64,000 bases of DNA. Source: Rhodobacterales bacterium. GTDB lineage: Bacteria > Pseudomonadota > Alphaproteobacteria > Rhodobacterales > Rhodobacteraceae. A program made the position numbers and the translations under genes. The stretch's first letter is position 1, and every line of letters starts with the position of its first letter. The stretch is from the NCBI GenBank assembly GCA_025362795.1, contig JANYFE010000061.1:1-64000 (forward strand). The letters run 5' to 3'. Positions 42,848 through 52,463 of the stretch are shown piece by piece. The notes under the pieces were generated by a model that saw only the letters and a program-made list of their open reading frames with translations, did not search any database and had not been told where the DNA came from.

Positions 42848-43354
42848 ATGGCCACCAGTTCACAGAAATTCATCGCGCGGAACAGGGCACCCCGGGTCCA
42901 GATCGAATATGATGTGGAGCTGTACGGAGCGCAGAAGAAGGTCCAGCTGCCCTTTGTGATGGGCGTGATGTCGGATCTGTCGGGCAAGTCGGAAGAGCCG
43001 CTGCCGCCGGTCGCGGACCGCAAGTTTCTGGAAATCGACGTCGACAATTTTGACGACCGGATGAAGTCTATGAAACCGCGCGCCGCGTTCGCCGTGCCAA
43101 ACACTCTGACCGGCAAAGGCAACATGGCGGTCGATATCACCTTCGAATCGATGGACGATTTTTCGCCGGGTGCCATCGCCCGCAAGGTCGAACCGCTGCG
43201 GGCCCTTTTGGACGCGCGGACGCAATTGTCCAACCTGATGACTTACATGGACGGCAAGACCGGTGCCGAAGAACTGATTTCCAAGGTCATGCAAGACCCC
43301 GCGCTCTTGAAATCCTTGGCCGGCGCACCCAAACCAGAAGCGACGGAGGAGTAA
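42848..43354 (+). CDS. tssB: Type VI sheath small subunit TssB
   Basis: A 168-residue TssB/VipA (IglA) protein: IEYDVELYGAQKKVQLPFVM, ADRKFLEIDVDNFDDRMKSM and AIARKVEPLRALLDARTQLS. It forms the contractile sheath heterodimer with the TssC encoded 3 nt downstream. AAGGAG precedes the ATG. Length and sequence are normal for the family. A second TssB-like domain occurs fused in the protein at 53194-54912. Confidence 0.96.
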   Translation: MATSSQKFIARNRAPRVQIEYDVELYGAQKKVQLPFVMGVMSDLSGKSEEPLPPVADRKFLEIDVDNFDDRMKSMKPRAAFAVPNTLTGKGNMAVDITFESMDDFSPGAIARKVEPLRALLDARTQLSNLMTYMDGKTGAEELISKVMQDPALLKSLAGAPKPEATEE

Positions 43355-43357
43355 CAG

Positions 43358-44854
43358 ATGAGTGATGCAACTTCACAAGTCGGTGCGCAGGCCGGTGTAC
43401 AGGTTCAGGAAGGCTCCGATTTTTCGGCGCTCCTGAACAAGGAATTCCGTCCGAAATCGGATCAGGCCAAAACGGCGGTTGAAAGTGCTGTGCGCACGCT
43501 GGCGGAACAGGCGCTGGCCAACACCGCACTGATCTCTGACGACGCGCTGCGGTCCATTCAGGGCATCATTGCCGAGATCGACAAAAAGCTGACGGAACAG
43601 GTCAACCAGATCCTGCACCACCCGGATTTTCAGGCGCTGGAATCGGCCTGGCGCGGCCTGCACTATCTCGTCAACAATACCGAAACCGACGAGATGCTGA
43701 AAATTCGCGTCATGAACATCTCGAAGAAAGAGATGTCCAAGACGCTGCGCAAGTTCAAAGGCACGGCCTGGGATCAGTCGCCGATCTTCAAGAAAGTCTA
43801 TGAAGAGGAATTCGGCCAATTGGGCGGCCAGCCCTATGGCACCTTGGTCGCCGACTATTATTTCGACCATTCGCCGCCGGATGTGGAACTTTTGGGCGAG
43901 ATGTCCAAGATTGCCGCCGGTGCCCATGCGCCCTTGATCACCGGGGCCAATCCGACGCTGTTCCAGATGGACAGCTGGTCGGAACTGGCCAATCCGCGCG
44001 ATCTGACCAAGATTTTCCAGACGCCGGAATATGCGGCCTGGACCTCGTTGCGCGAAAGCGAGGACAGCAAGTATGTCGGTCTGGCGATGCCGCGCTTTCT
44101 GGGCCGGCTGCCCTATGGGTCCAAGACCGACCCGGTCGAGGCGTTCTCGTTCGAGGAAGACACCGACGGGTCCGATCATGCCAAATACGGCTGGGTCAAC
44201 GCGGCTTACGGCATGGCGGTGAACATCAACCGCAGCTTCAAGGAATACGGCTGGTGTTCGCGGATCAGGGGCGTGGAATCGGGTGGTGCGGTGCAGAACC
44301 TGCCGTCCCACACCTTCCCGACCGATGATGGCGGCATTGACCAGAAGTGCCCGACCGAGATTGCAATCTCGGACCGGCGCGAGGCGGAATTGGCCAAGAA
44401 CGGCATGATGCCGCTGATTCACCGCAAAAATACCGATGTGGCGGCGTTTATCGGGGCGCAATCGCTGCACAAGCCTGCCGAATATGACGACCCGGATGCG
44501 ACGGCCAACGCCAATCTTGCCGCGCGTCTTCCCTATCTTTTCGCAACCTGCCGTTTCGCCCATTTCCTGAAATGCATGGTCCGAGACAAGGTTGGCTCGT
44601 TCAAAAGCCGCAACGACATGCAGGCTTGGTTGCAAGACTGGATCAACAAGTATGTCGACTATAACGCCGAGATTTCGTCAGAGGCCGAAAAGGCGCGCAA
44701 GCCCCTGGCCGCTGCCGAAGTCGTGGTCGAGGAGGTCGAGGGCAACCCCGGCTACTACTCCTCGAAGTTCTTCCTGCGTCCGCATTACCAGCTGGAAGGT
44801 CTTTCGGTTTCGCTGCGTCTGGTCTCCAAGCTGCCTTCTGAAAAGGGCGCTTAA
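43358..44854 (+). CDS. tssC: Type VI sheath large subunit TssC
   Basis: A 498-residue TssC/VipB protein: LHHPDFQALESAWRGLHYLV, FDHSPPDVELLGEMSKIAAG, RLPYGSKTDPVEAFSFEED and the C-terminal CRFAHFLKCMVRDKVGSF with the strand that links neighbouring subunits. Full length for the family. GGAGGAG precedes the ATG. With TssB it builds the sheath recycled by ClpV. The truncated TssC-like half of the 53194-54912 protein aligns with it. Confidence 0.96.
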   Translation: MSDATSQVGAQAGVQVQEGSDFSALLNKEFRPKSDQAKTAVESAVRTLAEQALANTALISDDALRSIQGIIAEIDKKLTEQVNQILHHPDFQALESAWRGLHYLVNNTETDEMLKIRVMNISKKEMSKTLRKFKGTAWDQSPIFKKVYEEEFGQLGGQPYGTLVADYYFDHSPPDVELLGEMSKIAAGAHAPLITGANPTLFQMDSWSELANPRDLTKIFQTPEYAAWTSLRESEDSKYVGLAMPRFLGRLPYGSKTDPVEAFSFEEDTDGSDHAKYGWVNAAYGMAVNINRSFKEYGWCSRIRGVESGGAVQNLPSHTFPTDDGGIDQKCPTEIAISDRREAELAKNGMMPLIHRKNTDVAAFIGAQSLHKPAEYDDPDATANANLAARLPYLFATCRFAHFLKCMVRDKVGSFKSRNDMQAWLQDWINKYVDYNAEISSEAEKARKPLAAAEVVVEEVEGNPGYYSSKFFLRPHYQLEGLSVSLRLVSKLPSEKGA

Positions 44855-44929
44855 TCCGGCAGGTTTCCGTGGGTCGAAGTGACGATTAGCAACCGCCGCA
44901 AGGCATGATCATAGAGAGGAAGTTCTGAA

Positions 44930-45427
44930 ATGGCTGCTACAATGTTTGTGAATATCAATGACATCAAAGGCGATGCGACCGAAAAATCGCACGCCGACTG
45001 GCTGGTGGTTTCCAGCCTGTCGTGGAGCGTGGAGCGGGTCAGCGAAGAAGAAGGCGGCTCGGCCCAACGCGGTTTCGGCAAATCTGTATTCAAGATGGTC
45101 GAACTCGAATCCGAACTGGGCAAGGCGTCGATGCAGCTGATGCTGTCGGTTGCCAACGGCACCTACCGCAAGGAAATCGAAATCCACATGTGCCGGTCGG
45201 GCGACAGCGCCTCCAAAGGACTGGAGCCTTATCTGATCTGGAAGATCAAGGATTGCTACCTGCAAAGCTATTCGGTCGATGGCTCGGAGGAAAGCATTCC
45301 GAAGGAAAAATGGGCAATCAAGTACAATGCGATCGAGGTCGAGTATAAGGCGACCGACATCAAAACTGGCAAGCTGACCAAGTACAAGGACTTCAAATGG
45401 GATCTGGCCACCGGTGAAGTTGGCTGA
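44930..45427 (+). CDS. hcp: Type VI tube protein Hcp (TssD)
   Basis: A 165-residue Hcp: MFVNINDIKGDATEKSHADW, SSLSWSVERV, a beta-rich core, and CYLQSYSVDGS towards the end. Hcp hexamers stack into the inner tube propelled by the sheath, and Hcp is normally the most abundant secreted component. GAGGAAG precedes the ATG. A strong hairpin lies just after the gene. The extra residues compared with the shortest Hcp proteins lie at the C-terminus (KYKDFKWDLATGEVG). Confidence 0.95.
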   Translation: MAATMFVNINDIKGDATEKSHADWLVVSSLSWSVERVSEEEGGSAQRGFGKSVFKMVELESELGKASMQLMLSVANGTYRKEIEIHMCRSGDSASKGLEPYLIWKIKDCYLQSYSVDGSEESIPKEKWAIKYNAIEVEYKATDIKTGKLTKYKDFKWDLATGEVG

Positions 45428-45437
45428 TCTGACCCTT

Positions 45438-45470
45438 CTTCTGGCGCGGGGGAGACCCTCGCGCCAGAAG
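45438..45470 (+). promoter_or_regulatory. Strong hairpin directly after hcp
   Basis: CTTCTGGCGCG (45438-45448) pairs perfectly with CGCGCCAGAAG (45460-45470) around an 11-base loop that can itself pair GGG/CCC. No T-run follows, so full termination is unlikely. A 3' stabilising or partially terminating hairpin would raise hcp mRNA over the downstream genes. Confidence 0.6.
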
Positions 45471-45493
45471 GCCGCATTTGCTGGAGCTGCCGC

Positions 45494-46291
45494 ATGACGC
45501 CCGAAGAACATCTGAAATCCGGCGACCCGGATGCGGCTTTGCTTGCGTTGCAAGCACTGGTGCGGGCCAAGCCTGCCGATGTGAAGCTGCGGATTTTTCT
45601 GTTCCAGCTTCTGTGCGTGCTGGGCGACTGGAACCGCGCGATCCGCCAGCTCAAAGTCTGTGGCGAACTGGACCCTGCCGCGCTGCAAATGGCGCAGGCC
45701 TACCGCGAGGCGATCATCTGCGAGGTTTACCGCGAAAAAGTGTTTGCCGGCGACAAGGCGCCCTTGGTCTTTGGCGAGCCGCAGGAATGGCTGGCCTGGC
45801 TGATCGAGGCGCAGAAGATGCTTGCCAAGGGCGAGGCCACAGCGGCGGCTGAACTGCGCGCCAAGGCGTTTGACGCGGCCCCGGCCACCACCGGCGACAT
45901 GGACGGCATTCCATTCGACTGGATCGCCGATGCCGACATGCGCTTTGGCCCGGTGCTGGAGGCAGTGGTGAACGGGCGGTATTTCTGGCTGCCCTTTGCA
46001 CAGATTTCGTCGATCACCTTTGACCCACCGACCGACCTGCGCGACGCGGTGTGGACGGCGGCGAATATCAAGCTGGCCAACGAAGGCTCGGTCGTGGCCT
46101 TGGTGCCAACGCGCTATCCGATGAGTGGCCAGACCGGCACCCATGCCGAAAAACTGGCGCGGGCGACCAGCTGGGCGGATGCGGGGGCCGAAACCTTTGT
46201 CGGCACCGGGCAACGTTTGCTCAGCACCGATGCCGGCGATGTGGCGCTGCTGGATGCCCGGCTGATCAAGTTCGACGTTGCGGCGGGATAG
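45494..46291 (+). CDS. tagJ: Type VI accessory protein TagJ (ImpE/SciE family)
   Basis: A 265-residue protein starting MTPEEHLKSGDPDAALLALQ, with TPR-like helices and the downstream ImpE region (PFDWIADADMRFGPVLEAVV, RYFWLPFAQISSI). TagJ binds the TssB N-terminus and accompanies ClpV-dependent sheath recycling in some type VI systems. GGAG precedes the ATG. It lies between hcp and tssE, a usual place for impE. Confidence 0.92.
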   Translation: MTPEEHLKSGDPDAALLALQALVRAKPADVKLRIFLFQLLCVLGDWNRAIRQLKVCGELDPAALQMAQAYREAIICEVYREKVFAGDKAPLVFGEPQEWLAWLIEAQKMLAKGEATAAAELRAKAFDAAPATTGDMDGIPFDWIADADMRFGPVLEAVVNGRYFWLPFAQISSITFDPPTDLRDAVWTAANIKLANEGSVVALVPTRYPMSGQTGTHAEKLARATSWADAGAETFVGTGQRLLSTDAGDVALLDARLIKFDVAAG

Positions 46292-46296
46292 CGGTC

Positions 46297-46794
46297 ATGG
46301 CGGACAAAATGATGTCCGAGCGGTTGCAGCCAAGCTTGCTGGACCGCTTGACCGATGACGAACCTTCTTTGCAAACCGAAAGCCGCGAGGCGCGGGTGAT
46401 CGACATCCGGCGCTTGCGAGAGATTGTGCAGCGCGACCTGTCGTGGCTTTTGAACACCAACAACAATGACGGCTGGATCGACGCGGCGCGGCATCCTTTG
46501 GCCGCCAAATCGGTCCTGAACTATGGCGTCAAGGATGTCGCGGGCGATTTTGCCGCCAAGGACCGCGCCAATCTGATCCGAAAAAGCATCGCTTTGGCCA
46601 TCGAGAATTTCGAGCCGCGCATCCGCAAGGGATCGACCCATGTCGAGATGCGGACAGAGAATGTGTCGCGCGACACGATCATCTCTTTCGACATCCGCGC
46701 CGACATGTGGGCCGAACCGATCCCGATCGAGCTGTATCTGCGCTCATCTGTTGACATGACGACGGGTCAGGTCGCGCTGGAACGGAACGGATAA
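46297..46794 (+). CDS. tssE: Type VI baseplate protein TssE (gp25-like)
   Basis: A 165-residue TssE. The N-terminal QPSLLDRLTDDEP is followed by a gp25/lysozyme-like fold ending RTENVSRDTIISFDIRAD and PIPIELYLRSSVDM. It is a baseplate wedge component that starts sheath polymerisation. ATG 46297 follows the tagJ stop by 5 nt; the ribosome binding site is weak, and ATG codons at 46309 and 46312 are possible. It ends directly at the tssF start. Confidence 0.93.
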   Translation: MADKMMSERLQPSLLDRLTDDEPSLQTESREARVIDIRRLREIVQRDLSWLLNTNNNDGWIDAARHPLAAKSVLNYGVKDVAGDFAAKDRANLIRKSIALAIENFEPRIRKGSTHVEMRTENVSRDTIISFDIRADMWAEPIPIELYLRSSVDMTTGQVALERNG

Positions 46795-48675
46795 ATGGAC
46801 ACCCGGCTGCTGTCGCACTACGAGACCGAACTTGCCTTCCTGCGGGACATGGGGGCGGAGTTTGCGCAGGCCTACCCCAAGATCGCCGCCAGGCTGGGGA
46901 TGGAGGGGATGGAGGTGCTTGACCCCTATGTCGAGCGTCTGCTGGAGGGCACGGCGTTTCTGTCGGCGCGGGTGCAACTGGCGCTGGAGATGCAGTTTCC
47001 CGCGTTTACCTCGAACCTTCTGGAAATCGTCTATCCGCATTTTCTGGCCCCGACGCCGTCGATGATGGTGGTGGGGTTCGAACCTGATCTGGGCAACGCC
47101 GGGGTCAAGGAAGGCTTTGTGATGCCGCGCGGCACCCGGTTGCGGTCGCGTCCGGTGGATGGCGAACAGACGGCATGTCTGTTTCGCACTGCCGCCGATC
47201 TGACCCTGTGGCCGATCGAGATTGCAGAAGCGGAATACATCGACAGCCGGGGTGGTCTGGTGGCCGCCGGGGTCAGCCGGGATACGCCTGCACGGGCAGG
47301 CATCCGGTTGCGGTTGAAGCGGCGCGACGGCGGTTTGATGTCGGCGTTGCCGATGAACGCGCTGACGCTGCATTTGACCGGGCAGGGGGCGGAGGCCTGG
47401 GTGCTGCACGAGGCCTTGTCGACCAAGGTTGCGGGCATGGTCGGGCGGTCGACCGACCGGCGCAACGATTGGACGCAAGCCCTGACCGGGGCTGCCGCGA
47501 CGCCCAAGGGCTTTGGCCGTGACGAGGCGATGTTGCCGACGCCGCGCCGGTCGTTCGATGGCTACCGGCTGTTGCAGGAATATTTCGCCATGCCGGAGCG
47601 GTTCCATTTCGTGGAACTGTCGGGGATGCTGCCGGCGCTGAAGCGGGCCGATACGGTGGATGTCGATCTGTATCTGCTGCTGGCCGACACCTTGCCGGAC
47701 AACGGCGCTTGCGTTCGCAAAGAGACGTTCGTGCTGAACGCGGTGCCGGCGGTCAACCTGTTTGACCGGCAGTTCGACCGCATTCACATGACCAATTCCG
47801 ACACCGAACAATATGTCACGCCGAACCGCACCGCGCCTTTGGATTACGAAGTGTTCGCCATCGACAAGGTGGTCGGAATCTCCGGCAAGAACAACGAGGA
47901 AACCGAGTTTCGGCCGTTCTATTCGGCGACCGACATCACGGCGGCGGGTGAAAACCATCCGGCTTATTACACGATCCATCGCCGGATGCGGCAACGCAAC
48001 GAAAAGGAACGGCTGCGCGGGGTCCGGACATCTTATCTGGGGTCAGAGGTCTATGTCTCGCTGGTCGATGCCACCCAGGCGCCCTATGCCGCAGACCTGA
48101 CCCAGCTTTCGGTGACGGGTCTGTGCACCAACCGCGACCTGCCGCTGTTGCTGTCGACGGCTGGCAAGGATGCCTTCCACCTGCCGGATGGTGGCCCGGT
48201 TGTGGGGATTTCCACCGTGGTGTCGCCCACCCGCCCGCGCCCGACGATTGCCCAAGGTGAAACCGCTTGGCGGTTGATAAGCCATCTTTCGCTGAACTAT
48301 CTGTCGATCACCGATGGCAACAGCGACCGCGGCGGCGCGGAAGCCCTGCGCGAACTTATCGGGCTGTATGCACCTTCGGGCGACCGGGTGATTGCCAAAC
48401 AGCTGGAGGCGTTGCGCGGCGTTTCGACCCGTCCCATCGTAAGGCGGATGACGGATGAAGTTTTGTCAACTGCGGTCAGAGGGTTAGAGATCAAACTTGA
48501 TTTCGACGAAAGCTTCTTCGACGGGTCTGGCGTTTATGTGCTGGCCTCGGTGCTGGAGCGGTTCTTCCGTAAATATGTCACGATCAACTCGTTTACCGAG
48601 ACAGTTCTGACCACCCAACAACGCGGAGAGATCACCCGATGGAGACCGGAAAGCGGGCTCGGCCGGATGATCTGA
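46795..48675 (+). CDS. tssF: Type VI baseplate protein TssF
   Basis: A 626-residue TssF: LSHYETELAFLRDMGAEFAQ, YPKIAARLGM, DPYVERLLEGTAFLSARVQL, and the C-terminal GSGVYVLASVLERFFRKYV with SFTETVL. It forms the baseplate wedge with TssE, TssG and TssK. TAA of tssE is followed at once by its ATG. The 3' end overlaps tssG by 37 nt. Confidence 0.96.
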   Translation: MDTRLLSHYETELAFLRDMGAEFAQAYPKIAARLGMEGMEVLDPYVERLLEGTAFLSARVQLALEMQFPAFTSNLLEIVYPHFLAPTPSMMVVGFEPDLGNAGVKEGFVMPRGTRLRSRPVDGEQTACLFRTAADLTLWPIEIAEAEYIDSRGGLVAAGVSRDTPARAGIRLRLKRRDGGLMSALPMNALTLHLTGQGAEAWVLHEALSTKVAGMVGRSTDRRNDWTQALTGAAATPKGFGRDEAMLPTPRRSFDGYRLLQEYFAMPERFHFVELSGMLPALKRADTVDVDLYLLLADTLPDNGACVRKETFVLNAVPAVNLFDRQFDRIHMTNSDTEQYVTPNRTAPLDYEVFAIDKVVGISGKNNEETEFRPFYSATDITAAGENHPAYYTIHRRMRQRNEKERLRGVRTSYLGSEVYVSLVDATQAPYAADLTQLSVTGLCTNRDLPLLLSTAGKDAFHLPDGGPVVGISTVVSPTRPRPTIAQGETAWRLISHLSLNYLSITDGNSDRGGAEALRELIGLYAPSGDRVIAKQLEALRGVSTRPIVRRMTDEVLSTAVRGLEIKLDFDESFFDGSGVYVLASVLERFFRKYVTINSFTETVLTTQQRGEITRWRPESGLGRMI

Positions 48676-49706
48676 CGCATTACGCGCAGCTTCTGGCCAA
48701 TCCGCAAAGCTATCATCTGTTTCAGGCGCTTCGGGTGATCGAGGCGCATCATCCCGACCGCCCGCGTCTGGGCACGTCTCGGCGTGCCGCCCAAGACCCG
48801 GTGCGGCTGGGGCAAGAGGCGGAACTGGCTTTTCCGACATCGACCATCGCCGCCTTTGGACCGGACAAGGCGGGTGTCACGCGGCTGACCAACCGCAGCT
48901 TTGGCCTGTTCGGGCCGCAGGGGCCGTTGCCGTTGCACCTGACGGAATATGCCCGCAATCGACGGCGCAACGAGCGGGACACGACATTCCTCGCCTTTGC
49001 CGACATGTTCACGCACCGGCTTATGGGGCTGTTTTTTCGTGCTTGGGCTGCGGGGCAACCGGCAACCAGTTTTGACCGACCAGAGCAGGATGCGTTTGAA
49101 CGCAAGGTTGCAGCACTGTCGGGCTACAATGGCAAAGGCATGCGCGACCGTGACGAGATGCCGGATATGGCCAAGCGCCATTTCGCCGGGCATCTGGCGT
49201 CGGGCACCAAAACCGCCGAGGGGCTGGTATCGATCCTGTCGGCGTTCTTTGCCGCTCCTGTGCATCTGCAGCAATTCATCGGGGCGTGGCTCGATCTTGA
49301 ACCTGACGACCGCTGGCAATTGGGCAAGCCCGCAGGTCTGGGGCGCAGCACGTCCATCGGCACGCGGGTCTGGTCGCGCGCCTCGAAATTCCGCATTCTG
49401 GTCGGACCGTTATCATTGCCCGACTACAAGCGCCTGCTGCCCGGTCAAGGATCGCTGGAACGGCTGGAGGCGATTGTGCGCAACCATGTCGGCGACGCGC
49501 TGGACTGGGATGTGAACGTGATCCTGCGGGCGGCGGACGTGCCCCGCGCCGTGCTGGGCAGCACCACCGCCCTTGGCCACACGTCGTGGATCGGCCTGCG
49601 CCGGGCCGGGGCCAGCGATGCCAGCGACCTTTACCTATCCCCGCCCCATGTTTTGCGCCGTCAGCGGCCCGTATCGAAACCCATCACCCCGGAGAGAAAA
49701 AGATGA
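48639..49706 (+). CDS. tssG: Type VI baseplate protein TssG
   Basis: A 355-residue TssG: YAQLLANPQSYHLFQALRVI, FGLFGPQGPLPLHLTEYARN, HRLMGLFFRAWA and the C-terminal WDVNVILRAADVPRAVLG with LGHTSWIG. It partners TssF in the wedge. GGAG precedes the ATG at 48639 inside the tssF 3' end. The stop overlaps the clpV start as ATGA. Confidence 0.95.
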   Translation: METGKRARPDDLTHYAQLLANPQSYHLFQALRVIEAHHPDRPRLGTSRRAAQDPVRLGQEAELAFPTSTIAAFGPDKAGVTRLTNRSFGLFGPQGPLPLHLTEYARNRRRNERDTTFLAFADMFTHRLMGLFFRAWAAGQPATSFDRPEQDAFERKVAALSGYNGKGMRDRDEMPDMAKRHFAGHLASGTKTAEGLVSILSAFFAAPVHLQQFIGAWLDLEPDDRWQLGKPAGLGRSTSIGTRVWSRASKFRILVGPLSLPDYKRLLPGQGSLERLEAIVRNHVGDALDWDVNVILRAADVPRAVLGSTTALGHTSWIGLRRAGASDASDLYLSPPHVLRRQRPVSKPITPERKR

Positions 49707-52426
49707 GCGAAATCAGCCGCGTGGCTTTGTTTGGCAAGCTGAACCGACTGGGGTATCAGGCGGTCGAAGGTGCGACGGTGTTCTGCAAATTGCGCGGGAA
49801 CCCCTATGTCGAACTGGTGCACTGGCTGCACCAGATTTTGCAGAACCAGAACAGCGACATGCACCGGATCGTGGCGCATTACGAACTGGACCCCGGCAAG
49901 ATTGTCGGTGACATGCAGCGCGCCCTGGACGCCCTGCCGCGTGGCGCGTCGTCGATTTCTGACCTGTCGGAACATCTGGAGGATGCGACGGAACGGGCCT
50001 GGGTCTGGGGGTCGCTGCTGTTCAACGCGTCGCAGGTGCGGACCGGATTTCTTGTCCTGGGGATGCTCAAGACGCCCGCCCTGCGCAACATCCTGTTCGG
50101 CATTTCGTCCGAATTCAAAAAGATCAAACCGGACGATTTGGCAGAAAATTTCAACGCAGCGGTGAATGGCTCGCCAGAAGAAGGTCAGACCGCCACGGAT
50201 GGCAGCCATGTAGGCTCGGGTGCGCCGGGTGAGGACTCCGGTGCGATGGCTCCGGCGGCGATGGGCAAAGAGGAGGCGCTGAAGAAATTCTGCACCGACC
50301 TGACCCAACAGGCGCGGGATGGCAAGATTGACCCGATCGTCGGCCGGGATGAGGAAATCCGCCAGGTTGTCGATGTGCTGATGCGGCGGCGGCAAAACAA
50401 CCCGATCCTGACCGGCGAGGCAGGGGTGGGAAAGACCGCAGTGGTCGAAGGTTTTGCCTTGCGAATCGCGCGCGGCGACGTGCCGCCGGCGCTGCGCGAG
50501 GCGCGGATTCTGGCGCTGGATGTCGGGCTGTTGCAGGCCGGTGCCAGCATGAAAGGCGAGTTCGAGCAGCGCCTGAAAGCTGTCATCGACGAGGTGCAGG
50601 CTTCAACCACGCCGATCATCATGTTCATCGACGAAACGCATACGCTGGTTGGGGCGGGCGGGGCTGCGGGCACCGGCGATGCGGCGAACCTGTTGAAACC
50701 GGCCTTGGCGCGGGGGACATTGCGGACCATCGGTGCGACGACCTGGGCCGAATACAAGAAACATATCGAGAAAGACCCGGCCCTGACCCGGCGGTTCCAG
50801 ACGGTTGTGGTGGATGAACCCTCGCCCACCAAGGCGATCATGATGATGCGCGGCATCGCGTCGATGCTGGAAAAACACCACCGCGTGCAGATCCTGGACG
50901 AAGCGATCGAGGCGGCAGTGAACCTGTCGGCGCGGTATATTCCGGCGCGGCAGTTGCCGGATAAATCTGTATCGGTGCTGGATACGGCGTCGGCGCGAGT
51001 CGCGGTCAGCCAGCACGCGGTGCCTGCCGAGGTGGACGATTCCCGTCGCCGGATCGAGGCGCTGGAGACTGAACTCGGCATAATTGGCCGGGATGAGACG
51101 GCGGGCTATGACGTGTCCGAACGCCGCAATCTTAATCTGGGTTTGAAGGCCGAGGAGGAGGTTCGGCTTGCCGGTCTGACGTCGCGGTGGGAGGCTGAGA
51201 AAGCAGTGGTGGAGGTGATCCTCGAGCTGCGGGCCAAACTGCGGGAAGGCGGTGCGCCGGTGGACCCGAAACCTGCAGCCGTTGCAACCTCCGAAGCGGC
51301 GGCTCCGTCGGGCAACTCGCCGTTGACCGACGAGCAGCGCGCCGAACTGATGACACAGCTCAAGGCCAAGAATGCCGAACTTGCTACGCTTCAAGGCGAA
51401 ACCCCGCTGATCCTGCCGATTGTCGACGCGCTGGCGGTCGGATCGGTGGTGGGCGACTGGACCGGCATTCCGGTGGGCCGCATGCTGAAGGACGAGTTGC
51501 AGACGGTGATCGACCTGGCCCAACTGCTCGCCCGCCGGGTGATCGGGCAGGACCATGCAATGGAGATGATCGCCAAACGCATCCAGACCAGCCGCGCGGG
51601 CCTTGATAACCCGCAAAAGCCCATCGGTGTGTTTATGCTCGCGGGCACCTCGGGCGTCGGCAAAACGGAAACGGCACTCGCCTTGGCAGAGGTCATGTAT
51701 GGCGGCGAGCAGAACATCATCACCATCAACATGAGCGAGTTCCAAGAGGCGCATACCGTGTCGTCGTTGAAAGGTGCGCCTCCGGGCTACATCGGTTATG
51801 GCGAGGGTGGCGTGCTGACCGAGGCGGTGCGGCGGAAACCCTATTCCGTTGTCTTGCTGGACGAGGTGGAAAAAGCCCACCCCGATGTGCACGAAATTTT
51901 CTTTCAGGTGTTCGACAAGGGCATCATGGAGGATGGCGAGGGCCGCAGCATCGACTTCCGCAACACGATGATCTTGCTGACCACCAATGCCGGGACAGAG
52001 ATGATCACCGACCTTTGCGCTGACCCGGACCTGATGCCGGAACCGGATGCAATCGCAAAGGCCATCCGCGAACCTTTGCTGAAAATCTTCCCGCCTGCAT
52101 TGCTTGGGCGTCTGGTCGTCATCCCGTACTATCCACTAAGTCCGACGATGATTGCCCAGATCACCCGGCTGCAGCTGAACCGTATCAAAAAGCGCGTCGA
52201 AAGCGCCCAGGGCGTACCCTTTGAATACACCGACGCCGTGGTCGATCAGATCGTGGCGCGCTGCCAAGAGGTGGAAAGCGGCGGCCGGATGATCGATGCC
52301 ATCGTGACCAACACCATGCTGCCGGACATCTCGGGCGAATTCCTGCGCCGGATGATTGCTGGCAAGGCGGTTGGCCGCGTGGCGCTGGACGTCAAGGACG
52401 GCAATTTCACTTACAGTTTTGACTGA
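49703..52426 (+). CDS. clpV: Type VI AAA+ ATPase ClpV (TssH)
   Basis: A 907-residue Clp/Hsp100 ATPase. The N-domain (SRVALFGKLNRLGYQAVEGA) is followed by a first AAA+ domain with Walker A GEAGVGKTAVVEG and Walker B IIMFIDETHTL. A middle coiled coil (~450-560) and a second AAA+ domain with GTSGVGKTETALALAE and VVLLDEVEKAHPD come next. It unfolds contracted TssB/TssC sheaths for reuse. ATG 49703 overlaps the tssG stop (ATGA); an open frame back to 49586 is not needed. Confidence 0.95.
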   Translation: MSEISRVALFGKLNRLGYQAVEGATVFCKLRGNPYVELVHWLHQILQNQNSDMHRIVAHYELDPGKIVGDMQRALDALPRGASSISDLSEHLEDATERAWVWGSLLFNASQVRTGFLVLGMLKTPALRNILFGISSEFKKIKPDDLAENFNAAVNGSPEEGQTATDGSHVGSGAPGEDSGAMAPAAMGKEEALKKFCTDLTQQARDGKIDPIVGRDEEIRQVVDVLMRRRQNNPILTGEAGVGKTAVVEGFALRIARGDVPPALREARILALDVGLLQAGASMKGEFEQRLKAVIDEVQASTTPIIMFIDETHTLVGAGGAAGTGDAANLLKPALARGTLRTIGATTWAEYKKHIEKDPALTRRFQTVVVDEPSPTKAIMMMRGIASMLEKHHRVQILDEAIEAAVNLSARYIPARQLPDKSVSVLDTASARVAVSQHAVPAEVDDSRRRIEALETELGIIGRDETAGYDVSERRNLNLGLKAEEEVRLAGLTSRWEAEKAVVEVILELRAKLREGGAPVDPKPAAVATSEAAAPSGNSPLTDEQRAELMTQLKAKNAELATLQGETPLILPIVDALAVGSVVGDWTGIPVGRMLKDELQTVIDLAQLLARRVIGQDHAMEMIAKRIQTSRAGLDNPQKPIGVFMLAGTSGVGKTETALALAEVMYGGEQNIITINMSEFQEAHTVSSLKGAPPGYIGYGEGGVLTEAVRRKPYSVVLLDEVEKAHPDVHEIFFQVFDKGIMEDGEGRSIDFRNTMILLTTNAGTEMITDLCADPDLMPEPDAIAKAIREPLLKIFPPALLGRLVVIPYYPLSPTMIAQITRLQLNRIKKRVESAQGVPFEYTDAVVDQIVARCQEVESGGRMIDAIVTNTMLPDISGEFLRRMIAGKAVGRVALDVKDGNFTYSFD

Positions 52427-52463
52427 ATTGTCACCACAAAAAGCCAGAGGGAGTGACGTGAAG

